This document shows, in pieces, positions 33,093 through 44,874 of a stretch of 64,000 nucleotides of DNA. Origin of the DNA: Oreohelix idahoensis (lineage: Eukaryota > Mollusca > Gastropoda > Stylommatophora > Oreohelicidae); the NCBI GenBank assembly GCA_024509875.1, contig JAMPIV010008103.1, positions 1 through 64,000 of the forward strand, read 5' to 3'. The notes under the pieces are model-generated. The model was not told the origin of the DNA. It ran no database searches and saw only the letters and a list, made by a program, of their open reading frames with translations. Within the stretch, counting starts at the first letter, position 1. Every line of letters starts with the position of its first letter. Made by a program: the position numbers and the translations under genes.

Positions 33093-33102
33093 ACTCCCTT
33101 CT

Positions 33103-33452
33103 CAGGGAGCCGCGCTAGCGTAGTGGTTAGAACACCGCTCTGGCGACCGGGTGATACAGGATCAAACCCGGGCGACGGCATTTGAGGATTTTTCGTCGAC
33201 CGGGATTTGGACTGGATTAACTCGAGACCTGGCGAGGACATTTGAAGGAGTGTCGTCGACCAGGGACTGGCGGCTCCTGAGCCGACCCAGCTGCAATGGG
33301 TACCTCCGAAATCGGCGAGTATTTGCCTGAATGGCGAGGGACATTTGTCTCTGTACAAGAAATAAAGGGATACTCACGTAAAATCAATGTCAGGTTAGAC
33401 ATAAAAAAAAATGATAACCTGAGATTTCGCCTCGAGTATTAGCGGGCGAACG

Positions 33453-33496
<44 letters not shown>
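33103..33496 (+). mobile_element. tRNA-derived SINE with poly(A) tail
   Basis: The 10-bp target duplication ACTCCCTTCT is perfect (33093-33102 and 33497-33506). The head contains a Pol III A box TAGCGTAGTGG (33116-33126) and a B box GGATCAAACCC (33159-33169) 32 bases later, the spacing of a tRNA gene. A ~280-bp body follows and ends in a run of about 45 A. An A-rich patch also lies near 33400. Which LINE it pairs with cannot be said from the tail. Confidence 0.92.
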
Positions 33497-33500
<4 letters not shown>

Positions 33501-33575
33501 CCTTCTGATTTCCTTGTACCTATACATAAATGAAGATATTCCCGTCAAAAGGAGACCATTCTCATCCTTGTCTGT

Positions 33576-36192
33576 TGTCGTAGATTTCCGATAGGAGAAT
33601 TAAGACTAGGTTTGGTCCCTTCTGAATAGGTTTGAATAGGTGATAGACTCAGTGAGAGTTAGTGAAAGGTAATAGAATTTCCACACACGTGAGATGATAG
33701 ATTTGATATAGTGGCTGTCTCTGAAAGCGAAAAGAATTCTTCTCTCTCTCACCTATCTTCTACAACAGTTGTTACAGCGTCAGACAGACTACACCAATAT
33801 ACATATTACGTATATTTCTATCACTCACAGGCACGCACATACACGTGACGACAGGTAAACACACAGACGTGGGAAAACTATAACAATGATATATATATTA
33901 TCTAGAACGAGCTGACCAAACACGATTATTAAGTTCAAGAGCGATTTTATTATCAGGAAAAATCGGCTCACAACATCAAAGAAAGTACATCAAGGAAAAT
34001 ACATATACACATAGTCATAAAAAATCAAGGAAATGTTGCAAGGATGATAGCCCCGTTATAGTGTTAACTCTAGGTTTAGCCCGGCCCCGTTAAGAGAACA
34101 GATGATGGCGCCAGAGTCACAGATACATAGGGTTTGAGTCTAAGAGTTTTTCTTTGTTTTATCTCGTAATTATATGCACAGAGTTTGAAAAAAAAATCTG
34201 ATTTAACCTAAGACAAAAACACAAGAACTCTAGCCTTAGCAACAAATTATGCAGATTGGAAAAAAAAATTAGGACAGCAACAGGGTGTCAAAGATATAAT
34301 AGTGAAAATATCACTCAAACCAGCGTACACTCATTCATTCCGCCATGGCTTCTCATTCAGGTACTCACGACTTTGCTCGCTGCCTCTTGGAACACATTGA
34401 TTTTAGATTTTCACACAGACTCAAAAAATGCAGTCTTCTGCCAAGAAGTCCCCAGTTCCAAAAGACGTATTTAACTCGGAGTCTCCGGGAACGACTACTT
34501 GGGTATGCAAATTTGTTCAAATGTCTGATTAAGTCACCTAACAATTATTCCAGGCGCGGGAGTTAGCAGAGCACAGTGTCAATAGCGTAGGTTTCTAAAA
34601 AATGATGAATGTCAGGTCGGTGCCTTCCCTCAGTATAGGATTCACTTTAGTCACACCACAGATTTGTCCACAAGATATAATCTAGTCGGGAAATGATTGT
34701 TAATATTCACGCCACCAGGCAGCAAATTATATAGAGTTTCTAGAAGAAATTAAGTGCTGGCTCCAAGGTCCAGTATTTATCATTACAGTCTTTGAAAACC
34801 CGTTATAGGGATATTAGTATTTCTGTCTAACTTGCACCGTCAGATCAGTGTTACTTGAGAAAACCCACGTGGTTCAAAATAAGGACTGTCTATTTCTTCA
34901 CAAGTATGGAAACTACTACTAGGTGCTGGTAAAGTTAGGGTCACCCCAAAACTTTCACTGTGTGGAGGAAAAATAACACATATAATATAATAAACAGAAT
35001 CTGTACTGGTTAAAACTTACATTTAAACTTGCAAGCAGAGAGCTTTGCTTATCATTTAAACTTCCCGTGACGTAAGTTATATTTAAAAATCAGCAATCCT
35101 CATAAATTAAGAACACGTGCGTATTCCGTCACCATTCATGAGGCTGGATTCTAGAGTTTATACGTTAGTTTAGAAAAATACACTCGACTGAGTATTAGCA
35201 GTTAAATTAAATTTATAAATAGCTACAATTGCCGTTATAAGCTAGAAATTTTAATTTTATTCTGCTTTCCACTGAATGCTTCCCTAGAAAATATAATAGC
35301 CTACCACTTTATTTCTCTTCTGCGCTAAAGAAATAGATTAAAATGAATTAAGCGATTTAACACTTTAACACTCACAAAATCTATATATCTATCATATTAA
35401 TTACCTCAACCACAGAATTACAGGTAGTCGCACAACTTAAGAATAAAAATGCTGAAAATATTTCTGGAAGTCTAGAAGTTCGACAAATTGCCGAAACAAA
35501 CTGAGATCTTCGCTAACAGCTATTCTGTTTTCGAGCGACCTATCTACTGTGGAGTCTATGAGCGAGAATGAAATTAAAGTTTCAAACTTGGCCAATATCT
35601 TAAAATCAGACAAAGGGCCCAAACTTATTTCGCCAAGCGAAATTATCTCCCCTACTCCCAACATTTACGTCCGCTTAACGCGTGTCGTAACTGTCACCTA
35701 CTGACCACGATGTACGCGTGTCAGTTTCAAATCCCAGACAGCCTGACTCCATTGTAGGGCAGTTTTCACACTACAGCTGACCATGGCCCAAGTGAGCGCC
35801 GTGTCAGTTTGGGATTTTCCAGACAAATGTCTGGATACTGACCGGTGCAGATGTAAAGTATCACACCTCACCGGGACTAATGCCGAGAAGAAGCTCGCGC
35901 GCTCGGTGAGAATGTAGACGATTTGCTACGTCCTGTGTTCAGCGAACCGACTTATCACGCCTTCTGACGCCCTGCAGCCCTGACATCTACGTAATATCGT
36001 CCTAGCGCGATTCTCAGTTTAAGAGAAAGGAAAACAGGTAAAGTTTGCGAATTATATGAAAATAATATACGCAAAACGAATGGATGAAAAAAATATACAG
36101 GAAAAAAATACAGAGATAATAAAAGAGAGAATTTATGTGAAAGAATAGGAAGAAGATGTAGGAAATTAAATGAATATAAACCCTACGTGACA
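33576..36192 (-). repeat. Element D 3' LTR
   Basis: Starts TGTCGTAGATTTCCG and ends CTACGTGACA, giving short inverted ends (TGTC...GACA). At 2.6 kb it is very long for an LTR. Short ORFs inside (such as 35437-35664 minus) show no recognisable domain. Confidence 0.95.
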
Positions 36193-36210
36193 GAGCCTCC
36201 CCCCTTTAAG
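36193..36210 (-). promoter_or_regulatory. Element D polypurine tract
   Basis: On the minus strand CTTAAAGGGGGGAGGCTC directly precedes the LTR start TGTCACG. Purine-rich core AAAGGGGGGAGG. A weak 5-bp stem (ATGGA/TCCAT) lies next to it at about 36214-36228. Confidence 0.78.
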
Positions 36211-36319
36211 ATATGGAAGCACTCCATGTCTACGTTATGGAGTTTAATTTCCTATAACCGTAGCTTCGGGGTGTCTGTCCTCTTCCCTCTCATCTTCCCC
36301 CTCCATCTCTGTCCAATTC

Positions 36320-39300
36320 CTACTCAAGTCCACTCCTCAAAGTTTCCTTCCCCTGGAATGTCTCATATGCGCGCTTGAAAGAGCGTCGCCGCTTCTGACA
36401 TTTTTGAAAGATTTCCTGTGATAGCGGTGGAATATCCCTGCCACTATCGTCATCTTCGTCAGTTTTGGCGATCGTCCGGAGATGGTCGGAGGTTGGCACT
36501 GGTTTTTCCAAGTATCTCTTTAAGAGATTTAAATGGAAAACCTTCTCCTTTCCTTCAATAGAGATCTGGTAGTTAGCCTTAGAAATCTTTTTCAGGACGG
36601 TAAACGGCCCTTGCCATCCGATCTTCAGTTGGTTGTTCTCGGTAGGGAGTAACACCAAAACTTTCTCTCCTGCTTCCAGTTCTCTCTCTTCCGCGACTTT
36701 CCTGTATCGGTTAGCGTGCTTTGTGCGTGCTCGCTTAAAGTTAGTCGTTGCTAGGTCCCACCCTAGTTTCAACCTTTCCTTTAAAACCGACACATATTTA
36801 CTTGCTGAGACGACTGTCTCATCCGCCTTCTCGTCTGTCAGAGACTGAAGTAAGGCTTCAAGCGGGCCCTTAATGGGTCTGCCGAATAAGAGTGTAGCTG
36901 GCGGAAATCCTGTGGAAGTATGAGGAGATTCTCTGTAGCCAAATAATGCTGCAGGAATACAGAGATCCCAATCTTCAGGTTTCACTTGTGCCAGCTTACT
37001 TAGCATCATGGTGAGGTTTCCATTAGCACGTTCCACGAGCCCATTTCCGGCCGGAGTATATGGCTTAGTGTGGATGTGCTGGGTCCTCAAGATCTTAACG
37101 ATCTCATCCATCAACAGGTTTCGGTATGGAGATCCATTATCCGTCAACACTTGCTGAGGGAATCCCAACCGAGTGAAAATCTGCACGAGGGCTTCTGCGA
37201 CATGCTTGGCATCTGCGCATGTTAGCGGGATAGCTTCTGCCCATAAAGTGCATGTATCGACTAAGGTCAGGATGAACCTGTTCCTTCTTTTAGTCCTTTC
37301 GAAAGGCCCTAAAATGTCGATCACAACCCGTTCGAATGGTGTTCCCATTATTGGCATTTCACCCATGTGGACTGGGGGTGTCCGTTGCTTGGGTGGTACA
37401 CGTTGGCACTGGGCACAGGATTTGACATACCTGATAATATCAGTATTTACTCCTGGCCACCAATAATGAGTGGTTATACGTTGGTTTGTGGCGTTCTGTC
37501 CCATATGTCCGCTAAAGGGAAGAGAGTGCCCCATTTCTAGGATTTGGCTTCTGTACTGTTTCGGTACTAGGAGCTGGTTGTAACCTTGGTCAGGCTTGCC
37601 CGTTCTCCGATAAAGTACGCCATCCTCAGAAAAAATGTCCCCGTGCTGTTTGGGTTCCTTCGCCATGGGCAGTTTCCTAAAGCAGGGTGCCAAAGTAGGG
37701 TCCTTGTATTGCGCTTCTTTAAGTTCCATAGGTAACAAATTTGGCGCAGGCTCCCGTTCCTTCTTGGTTTGCCCTCTTGTAGTTACTGCTGCCACAATCG
37801 GCTCTTCCGGTTTCCCAATACACACGTATCTCCCGCCAAGTATGACTGGGTAGATGGGATCATCCATAACAGCCGCTTTGATCACACCTCTGACAAAGTC
37901 AGAGTGTATCTCCACCAATGCGATGGGAAGCGCTGTAGGTGCATCACTCTTACGAACTCCACAAAGTTTGACGGTCTCTCCTGTCTCTTGACCGGGTTTA
38001 ACCAGGTTTCTGGCAACAATGCAATCATAAGAAAGCCCCGTGTCAAATAAGCAAGAAGTTTGAGAACCGTTCAAAGTAACAGTACCTCGCGTTGAGGGTC
38101 TATCCCCAACAGGTTGGGAATCACTGTCAATAATTCCGCCTTGCGAGACTGTCAATAAGCATCCGATGCGTTTCGGCTCGGTGTGCTCGGTCTGATCATA
38201 TGTCCCGTGCTCAGGGGTTCTCCCTTTGTCACCTTGTCCTTTCTGGCTACGCTGCCATGTAGGGCGGTCGGGTTGATCAGACTGTTTGGGGTGGTTGGGG
38301 TACTTGTTCTTGTAGAACTTGGATTTTTCAGGAGGGGGGTTTTGAGGTCCAGTTTCTCTGTGGTTGTTTTGGTTAGAAGCCTGAGAAGATTGCTCTAGGT
38401 TATGTTTTCGAAAATGCTCCTCTGTCGGTTTCCGCTTTGTGGCCGGTAGTTCAGCCAGCGCATTGTGATAACGCTCAGACTTTTCCAAAATGTCTTCAAG
38501 TTTTTCTGCCCCCTGCTCAGCGAGAAATCTCCGGGTATCAGCAGACAAAGTGTTCTTTATTTGTTCAGTTAGAACAAGTTCCTCAAGACCTTCATAGGTA
38601 GAGGGGAGCTGCGAAAGCTCAAGGCACTTTGTTAGATATCCCTTAAGACGAGATGAGAACTGGTGAAAAGTTTCAGAATTCTCTTTCCGGCTGTTGCGAA
38701 ACAGTTGCAAAAACTTGCGAGCGTTCATTTCAAAGCGCTCCAGTAACGCTTTCTTCAACACATCGTAGTCGTCTTGTTGGCTACTTTCCAGCTTAGAATA
38801 AACATCATAAGCAGAACCTTTTAGGGCCTGGGAAAGTTTCATATTCCAACGCGACCTCTCTAACCCGTACAGAGTTGCAATTTTCTCAAATTTTTCTAAC
38901 CATGTGTCAATCTTCTCATTTGGACAAGGAAAAGATTCAAGAGTGAAAGACATAGCATTTAGTTGAAAAGATTGAGTGTTAGCAGGGTCAGTTAAGGAAG
39001 AATGAGGAGAAGACTCTCCATTGCTGGAGGTAGAGGCAGCCCCACGACTTTGGAACTCTAGAGCTTTAAGAGCCAACTCATGTTGTCTCTCCTTCTCTCT
39101 TTCCTCATGCTGTCTCTCCTTCTCTTTCTCCTCACGCTGTCTCTCCTTCTCTCTTTCCTCATGCTGCATCCTGCGAATTTCCATTTCCTCGTCCATTTTC
39201 TTCTGCTGTAAAGCTTCGGCTGCTTCTTCTTTCCTCCTAGCTTCTTCCTTTTCCTCTTTAGCTTCAGCTGCTTTCCTCTCCGCATCATATCTCTCCAGTT

Positions 39301-39394
39301 CGTCTCTGACAAAAGCTTTCGCTTCCTCTCCTTCCAGTCCCTCCTCTCTCGCTTCGTCCCTGAGGAGTTGTCTAAGCTTTGCCCTCTCGGCCAT
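36320..39394 (-). CDS. Gag-protease-integrase polyprotein without RT (element D)
   Basis: A 1024-codon intact ORF. Residues 1-120 are a strongly charged Glu/Lys/Arg coiled coil. A Gag capsid-like region follows at about 150-330, close to that of element B. No CCHC zinc knuckle is seen where element B has one. Protease DTG is near 450 (SCLFDTGLSYDC). Integrase has its HHCC finger (~620-660), catalytic Asp in VIDILGPF (~692), Asp in LTDNGSPY (~751), Glu in LVERANG (~786), and GPY/F (GWQGPFTVL ~926). The protein then ends about 70 residues on (KETLRSGLE) where related elements run into RT. RT and RNase H are simply absent, so replication needs an enzyme from elsewhere. The ORF being open with all integrase residues kept suggests selection or very recent origin. 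Confidence 0.95.
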   Translation of the reverse strand: MAERAKLRQLLRDEAREEGLEGEEAKAFVRDELERYDAERKAAEAKEEKEEARRKEEAAEALQQKKMDEEMEIRRMQHEEREKERQREEKEKERQHEEREKERQHELALKALEFQSRGAASTSSNGESSPHSSLTDPANTQSFQLNAMSFTLESFPCPNEKIDTWLEKFEKIATLYGLERSRWNMKLSQALKGSAYDVYSKLESSQQDDYDVLKKALLERFEMNARKFLQLFRNSRKENSETFHQFSSRLKGYLTKCLELSQLPSTYEGLEELVLTEQIKNTLSADTRRFLAEQGAEKLEDILEKSERYHNALAELPATKRKPTEEHFRKHNLEQSSQASNQNNHRETGPQNPPPEKSKFYKNKYPNHPKQSDQPDRPTWQRSQKGQGDKGRTPEHGTYDQTEHTEPKRIGCLLTVSQGGIIDSDSQPVGDRPSTRGTVTLNGSQTSCLFDTGLSYDCIVARNLVKPGQETGETVKLCGVRKSDAPTALPIALVEIHSDFVRGVIKAAVMDDPIYPVILGGRYVCIGKPEEPIVAAVTTRGQTKKEREPAPNLLPMELKEAQYKDPTLAPCFRKLPMAKEPKQHGDIFSEDGVLYRRTGKPDQGYNQLLVPKQYRSQILEMGHSLPFSGHMGQNATNQRITTHYWWPGVNTDIIRYVKSCAQCQRVPPKQRTPPVHMGEMPIMGTPFERVVIDILGPFERTKRRNRFILTLVDTCTLWAEAIPLTCADAKHVAEALVQIFTRLGFPQQVLTDNGSPYRNLLMDEIVKILRTQHIHTKPYTPAGNGLVERANGNLTMMLSKLAQVKPEDWDLCIPAALFGYRESPHTSTGFPPATLLFGRPIKGPLEALLQSLTDEKADETVVSASKYVSVLKERLKLGWDLATTNFKRARTKHANRYRKVAEERELEAGEKVLVLLPTENNQLKIGWQGPFTVLKKISKANYQISIEGKEKVFHLNLLKRYLEKPVPTSDHLRTIAKTDEDDDSGRDIPPLSQEIFQKCQKRRRSFKRAYETFQGKETLRSGLE

Positions 39395-40140
39395 ATTATG
39401 TCAGTGACTGAGACACGTGGAGATAGAAAATAGGAAAAAGAATAACCTGGTTCCTACCACTTACGAGAAAAAAAAACCAAAAATTCAAAAGATGATATCC
39501 TTAACCCTGGGATACCTCCTCCAAAGTAAAATCTAACTATCGCTGCTATTATCGGCAATAAAGCACTTAATGCAAAACACGACTACGCCAAATAAATGGT
39601 AGTTAAGATTACAACTGAAAAATAAGTTGCTACAGTGGAAAAGCAAAAGAATATTGCAAAAATTAAAGAGAAAAATAATCCCTTAATTTTTAAAAATCCA
39701 CTATAAGTTCGCCCCTGAAGTCAGATCGGGTAAGGGAGGGAATTAATCTGGACAAAAAGTCCGAAACACACTCCTTAACTTAGTTCAAACGCCGTTCTGC
39801 CTCAGTACCCAGTGAATGTTATACACTCACCACTTTACCAGCATTTAGTATTACAATCAGCAGTTAACATATATCCCGACAAAATCAACCTGTAACCAAA
39901 ATGTATATTATTCAAAGATGCTGTGGAAAAAAAAACTTATTAGTTTGTGTGGTCAGCACGCCCGTAAACAGATCGCTAGTCTAGGGGGTAATTATTTAAA
40001 GATACACAACTCACAAGACATCACACTCTTACTCTATATCAGAATACAGAATCTTAAGTTCAAAATCCAGATAGACGAGTCCACGTTTGTCGTACTCGTC
40101 TTCCTATTCTAAGTTCAAAGACCGGAAACGAGCCCTCATT
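39395..40140 (-). other. Element D leader with duplicated primer-site region
   Basis: About 750 bp, non-coding. On the minus strand the 5' LTR is followed by AA and TGAGGGCTCGTTTCCGG (plus 40122-40138), a divergent form of the tRNA-Pro-type site seen in element B. A second, diverged copy of the block including a TGTCGTA LTR-end sequence lies at 40056-40094. Confidence 0.6.
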
Positions 40141-42744
40141 TGTCGTAGATTTCCGATAGGAGAATTAAGACTAGGTTTGGTCCCTTCTGAATAGGTTTGA
40201 ATAGGTGATAGACTCAGTGAGAGTTAGTGAAAGGTAATAGAATTTCCACACACGTGAGATGATAGATTTGATATAGTGGCTGTCTCTGAAAGCGAAAAGA
40301 ATTCTTCTCTCTCTCACCTATCTTCTACAACAGTTGTTACAGCGTCAGACAGACTACACCAATATACATATTACGTATATTTCTATCACTCACAGGCACG
40401 CACATACACGTGACGACAGGTAAACACACAGACGTGGGAAAACTATAACAATGATATATATATTATCTAGAACGAGCTGACCAAACACGATTATTAAGTT
40501 CAAGAGCGATTTTATTATCAGGAAAAATCGGCTCACAACATCAAAGAAAGTACATCAAGGAAAATACATATACACATAGTCATAAAAAATCAAGGAAATG
40601 TTGCAAGGATGATAGCCCCGTTATAGTGTTAACTCTAGGTTTAGCCCGGCCCCGTTAAGAGAACAGATGATGGCGCCAGAGTCACAGATACATAGGGTTT
40701 GAGTCTAAGAGTTTTTCTTTGTTTTATCTCGTAATTATATGCACAGAGTTTGAAAAAAAATCTGATTTAACCTAAGACAAAAACACAAGAACTCTAGCCT
40801 TAGCAACAAATTATGCAGATTGAAAAAAAAAATTAGGACAGCAACAGGGTGTCAAAGATATAATAGTGAAAATATCACTCAGACCAGCGTACACTCATTC
40901 ATTCCGCCATGGCTTCTCATTCAGGTACTCACGACTTTGCTCGCTGCCTCTTGGAACACATTGATTTTAGATTTTCACACAGACTCAAAAAATGCAGTCT
41001 TCTGCCAAGAAGTCCCCAGTTCCAAAAGACGTATTTAACTTGGAGTCTCCGGGAACGACTACTTGGGTATGCAAATTTGTTCAAATGTCTGATTAAGTCA
41101 CCTAACAATTATTCCAGGCGCGGGAGTTAGCAGAGCACAGTGTCAATAGCGTAGGTTTCTAAAAAATGATGAATGTCAGGTCGGTGCCTTCCCTCAGTAT
41201 AGGATTCACTTTAGTCACACCACAGATTTGTCCACAAGATATAATCTAGTCGGGAAATGATTGTTAATATTCACGCCACCAGGCAGCAAATTATATAGAG
41301 TTTCTAGAAGAAATTAAGTGCTGGCTCCAAGGTCCAGTATTTATCATTACAGTCTTTGAAAACCCGTTATAGGGATATTAGTATTTCTGTCTAACTTGCA
41401 CCGTCAGATCAGTGTTACTTGAGAAAACCCACGTGGTTCAAAATAAGGACTGTCTATTTCTTCACAAGTATGGAAACTACTACTAGGTGCTGGTAAAGTT
41501 AGGGTCACCCCAAAACTTTCACTGTGTGGAGGAAAAATAACACATATAATATAATAAACAGAATCTGTACTGGTTAAAACTTACATTTAAACTTGCAAGC
41601 AGAGAGCTTTGCTTATCATTTAAACTTCCCGTGACGTAAGTTATATTTAAAAATCAGCAATCCTCATAAATTAAGAACACGTGCGTATTCCGTCACCATT
41701 CATGAGGCTGGATTCTAGAGTTTATACGTTAGTTTAGAAAAATACACTCGACTGAGTATTAGCAGTTAAATTAAATTTATAAATAGCTACAATTGCCGTT
41801 ATAAGCTAGAAATTTTAATTTTATTCTGCTTTCCACTGAATGCTTCCCTAGAAAATATAATAGCCTACCACTTTATTTCTCTTCTGCGCTAAAGAAATAG
41901 ATTAAAATGAATTAAGCGATTTAACACTTTAACACTCACAAAATCTATATATCTATCATATTAATTACCTCAACCACAGAATTACAGGTAGTCGCACAAC
42001 TTAAGAATAAAAATGCTGAAAATATTTCTGGAAGTCTAGAAGTTCGACAAATTGCCGAAACAAACTGAGATCTTCGCTAACAGCTATTCTGTTTTCGAGC
42101 GGAGTCTATGAGCGAGAATGAAATTAAAGTTTCAAACTTGGCCAATATCTTAAAATCAGACAAAGGGCCCAAACTTACTTCGCCAAGCGAAATTATCTCC
42201 CCTACTCCCAACATTTACGTCCGCTTAACGCGTGTCGTAACTGTCACCTACTGACCACGATGTACGCGTGTCAGTTTCAAATCCCAGACAGCCTGACTCC
42301 ATTGTAGGGCAGTTTTCACACTACAGCTGACCATGGCCCAAGTGAGCGCCGTGTCAGTTTGGGATTTTCCAGACAAATGTCTGGATACTGACCGGTGCAG
42401 ATGTAAAGTATCACACCTCACCGGGACTAATGCCGAGAAGAAGCTCGCGCGCTCGGTGAGAATGTAGACGATTTGCTACGTCCTGTGTTCAGCGAACCGA
42501 CTTATCACGCCTTCTGACGCCCTGCAGCCCTGACATCTACGTAATATCGTCCTAGCGCGATTCTCAGTTTAAGAGAAAGGAAAACAGGTAAAGTTTGCGA
42601 ATTATATGAAAATAATATTCGCAAAACGAATGGATGAAAAAAATATACAGGAAAAAAAAATACAGAGATAATAAAAGAGAGAATTTATGTGAAAGAATAG
42701 GAAGAAGGTGTAGGAAATTAAATGAATATAAACCCTACGTGACA
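40141..42744 (-). repeat. Element D 5' LTR
   Basis: Partner of 33576-36192, nearly identical, ending at the TCTGT target duplication. Confidence 0.95.
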
Positions 42745-43561
42745 TCTGTCATTCCGTTCTCCTTCCCGATGTCTAATTCTAACCATGATTTCGGACGATT
42801 TATTCTTCCTTATACACTCGCCGAAGTCATTCTATCTGACAGTGGGAAACCCCTTCTCTGATTGGCTGCCCTAGATACACACAGGAAAATACCCCTGCAT
42901 TCCTTGGTTCAGGTCAGAACACTGGTGTCCCACTTTTCGGTCTTCAAACATTTAACTAGGCAATGCGTAACATGCGACATCACGTTAGCATTGATTCTCA
43001 AAATATAGTAAAGGTAATAGAGAAACTCCTTCAATAAGCTAGTGATCACTAACTAAAATAGACTGAGAACCCTTGCAATGAACTTAAATCATAAACTAGT
43101 ATAGTCAGCAGAATTTAATAAAATAACATATCTTTCAACACGTACAGAATGGCGTGACAATTGGTCAGCTAAAAATGTAAAACAAAAGCAGTAAACTAAT
43201 TGTATAGCAGCAGACGGAGAGCAACTGCCGAAGGGAGCAGACGGAGGGTCTGGTAGAAGATAGAACAACCTTTTAGACCACAAGAACTGCCAAATTTGTT
43301 AGATTTAGGAACAGAAGGATACACAGATCTCTCCCACGATTGTAAGTCTTTAAACACCCAGCTCCTTGTTCACGACGCCCGTGATTTCATTTTAAAGGAG
43401 AGGTAAATCGTGTCTACACGTTATTCGTGGTAACTGCTCAACTAGAGAGCTGTACAAGACATTTATCACAAGTAAGACGTTTTTCTTTAAATGACCGAAA
43501 ATCTCGCTGACACCAGAGCCAGTATTAACAAGAGAACCACTGCAGTTGAAGCTTCGAAATT
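42745..43561. other. Unassigned spacer
   Basis: About 800 bp right of element D. No gene or known repeat seen. Confidence 0.55.
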
Positions 43562-43756
43562 GAACACTGTAGGCCTAACAGTAACGACGCAAATAGTCTC
43601 AAGTATATTGAGGTAACCCTTGATTAGAACATTGTAGGCCTAACAGTAACGACGCAAATAGTCTCAAGTATATTGAGGTAACCCTTGATTAGAACATTGT
43701 AGGCCTAACAGTAACGACGCAAATAGTCTCAAGTATATTGAGGTAACCCTTGATTA
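43562..43756. repeat. 65-bp tandem repeat, three copies
   Basis: Units start at 43562, 43627 and 43692 (GAACATTGTAGGCCTAACAG...). The second and third are identical and the first differs by one base at its start. No coding role seen. Confidence 0.95.
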
Positions 43757-44198
43757 GAAAAGAAGATAGGACAGATTATTCGCCTTGACCAAGCTATTGA
43801 AATTATTCCACTTTGATGTATTGCAAAATGTTTGTAACAAAAAGAAGAGAATGCAAACTGGCAGAAAAGAGTTAAACGGATGGCCAATTAATAAACATAA
43901 TAATCTTTACTGGAGTTTTGTGATGTAACATTCCTGTACCTTGTCGTAGAGTCCAGCAACGCCAGTCGTCCAAGTTCTATTTGTGGTTGACAGTTTCAGT
44001 AGATGTTCCTGTGGTTGTCAAGATTTATTTTGGTGTAATTTGTCTTGGTCAAATCGTCGTATTAAGTAGACGTTCCTGTGCTTTTTACAAGATCACCAAA
44101 CCAAAACCTAAACTCGAAATAACTGGAAAATTATAGACAAGAGAAAGTTATCCAATACCATAATTCCCGTCGTAAGTACGTCGGTCGGTGGGTCACAT
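43757..44198. other. Unassigned spacer
   Basis: About 440 bp without recognisable features. Confidence 0.55.
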
Positions 44199-44363
44199 CA
44201 TGCACACCGTCATTTGCGCACTTTTGTATTTTCGAGAGAGTACATTAACTTTCAGCCACAACTAAGGGGTGCAACTGTGGTTGAACGTTAGACAATAATT
44301 GTATTGTTTCCCTTATATGTACTCTCCCGAAAATAGAAAAGTGCGCAAATGACGGTGTGCATG
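44199..44363. mobile_element. Foldback element or MITE-like inverted repeat
   Basis: Near-perfect inverted repeat of about 46 bp per arm: left arm from CATGCACACCGTCATTTGCG, right arm ending with its complement CGCAAATGACGGTGTGCATG. The interior continues to pair in part (CAGCCACA with TGTGGTTG), so the whole 165 bp could fold as one hairpin. I see no clear target duplication, so transposon family is open. Confidence 0.8.
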
Positions 44364-44582
44364 AACAGTTTGATTATGGAAAGAAGCCAACAACACAATT
44401 GATAAACAGTACATGAACTGGAGACAAGAAGGTGCGGATATGCAGATTAAATTAACAGACAATCAAGATACTCTTCTGTCCAGTTTCATTCGGGAAACGG
44501 ATTTAACTCATCATTTTTCTTAAAAATAACCTTAAAATGTAAGTTTTTGATTGTTTCTTCAAGACAACATTTTAATTTAAAG
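44364..44582. other. Unassigned spacer
   Basis: No feature seen. Ends at the LINE target duplication TATTGCAGACTTATT. Confidence 0.55.
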
Positions 44583-44874
44583 TATTGCAGACTTATTGTT
44601 GGAGCTGCTTGCTGGAAATGAAACGGTTTATTGGAGCATAGACACCATGATTTCCGATGATCCCAACGACGCATTTGATTTCCCAACCTAAAATCCCACC
44701 CCCTGCAGACCCAAGTAGAACAGTCCCAACTAAGATGGTTTGGCCATATCTGCAGAATGGGAGAAGATCGACTACCACGACAAGCATGGGAAACAAAGAG
44801 CCAGGAATCCAGACCCCCAGGACGACCCAGAGTCCGCTGGGAGGACAACATTAGACAATCTTTGAAGGACCGAG

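Larger units (their letters stand above)
33576..42744 (-). mobile_element. Element D: Gmr1-like LTR retrotransposon lacking reverse transcriptase
   Basis: LTRs of 2617 bp (33576-36192) and 2604 bp (40141-42744) with TG...CA ends; 5-bp target duplication TCTGT perfect (33571-33575 and 42745-42749). The internal part holds one minus-strand ORF for Gag, protease and integrase only; the ORF stop lies just 127 bp from the 3' LTR. I count about seven substitutions and three indels between LTRs (including a 14-bp gap near 42097), so insertion is recent. Confidence 0.95.

Noticed and set aside
43089..43283. 64-codon minus-strand ORF
   Set aside because: No domain, no conservation evidence and ordinary for chance in this composition.
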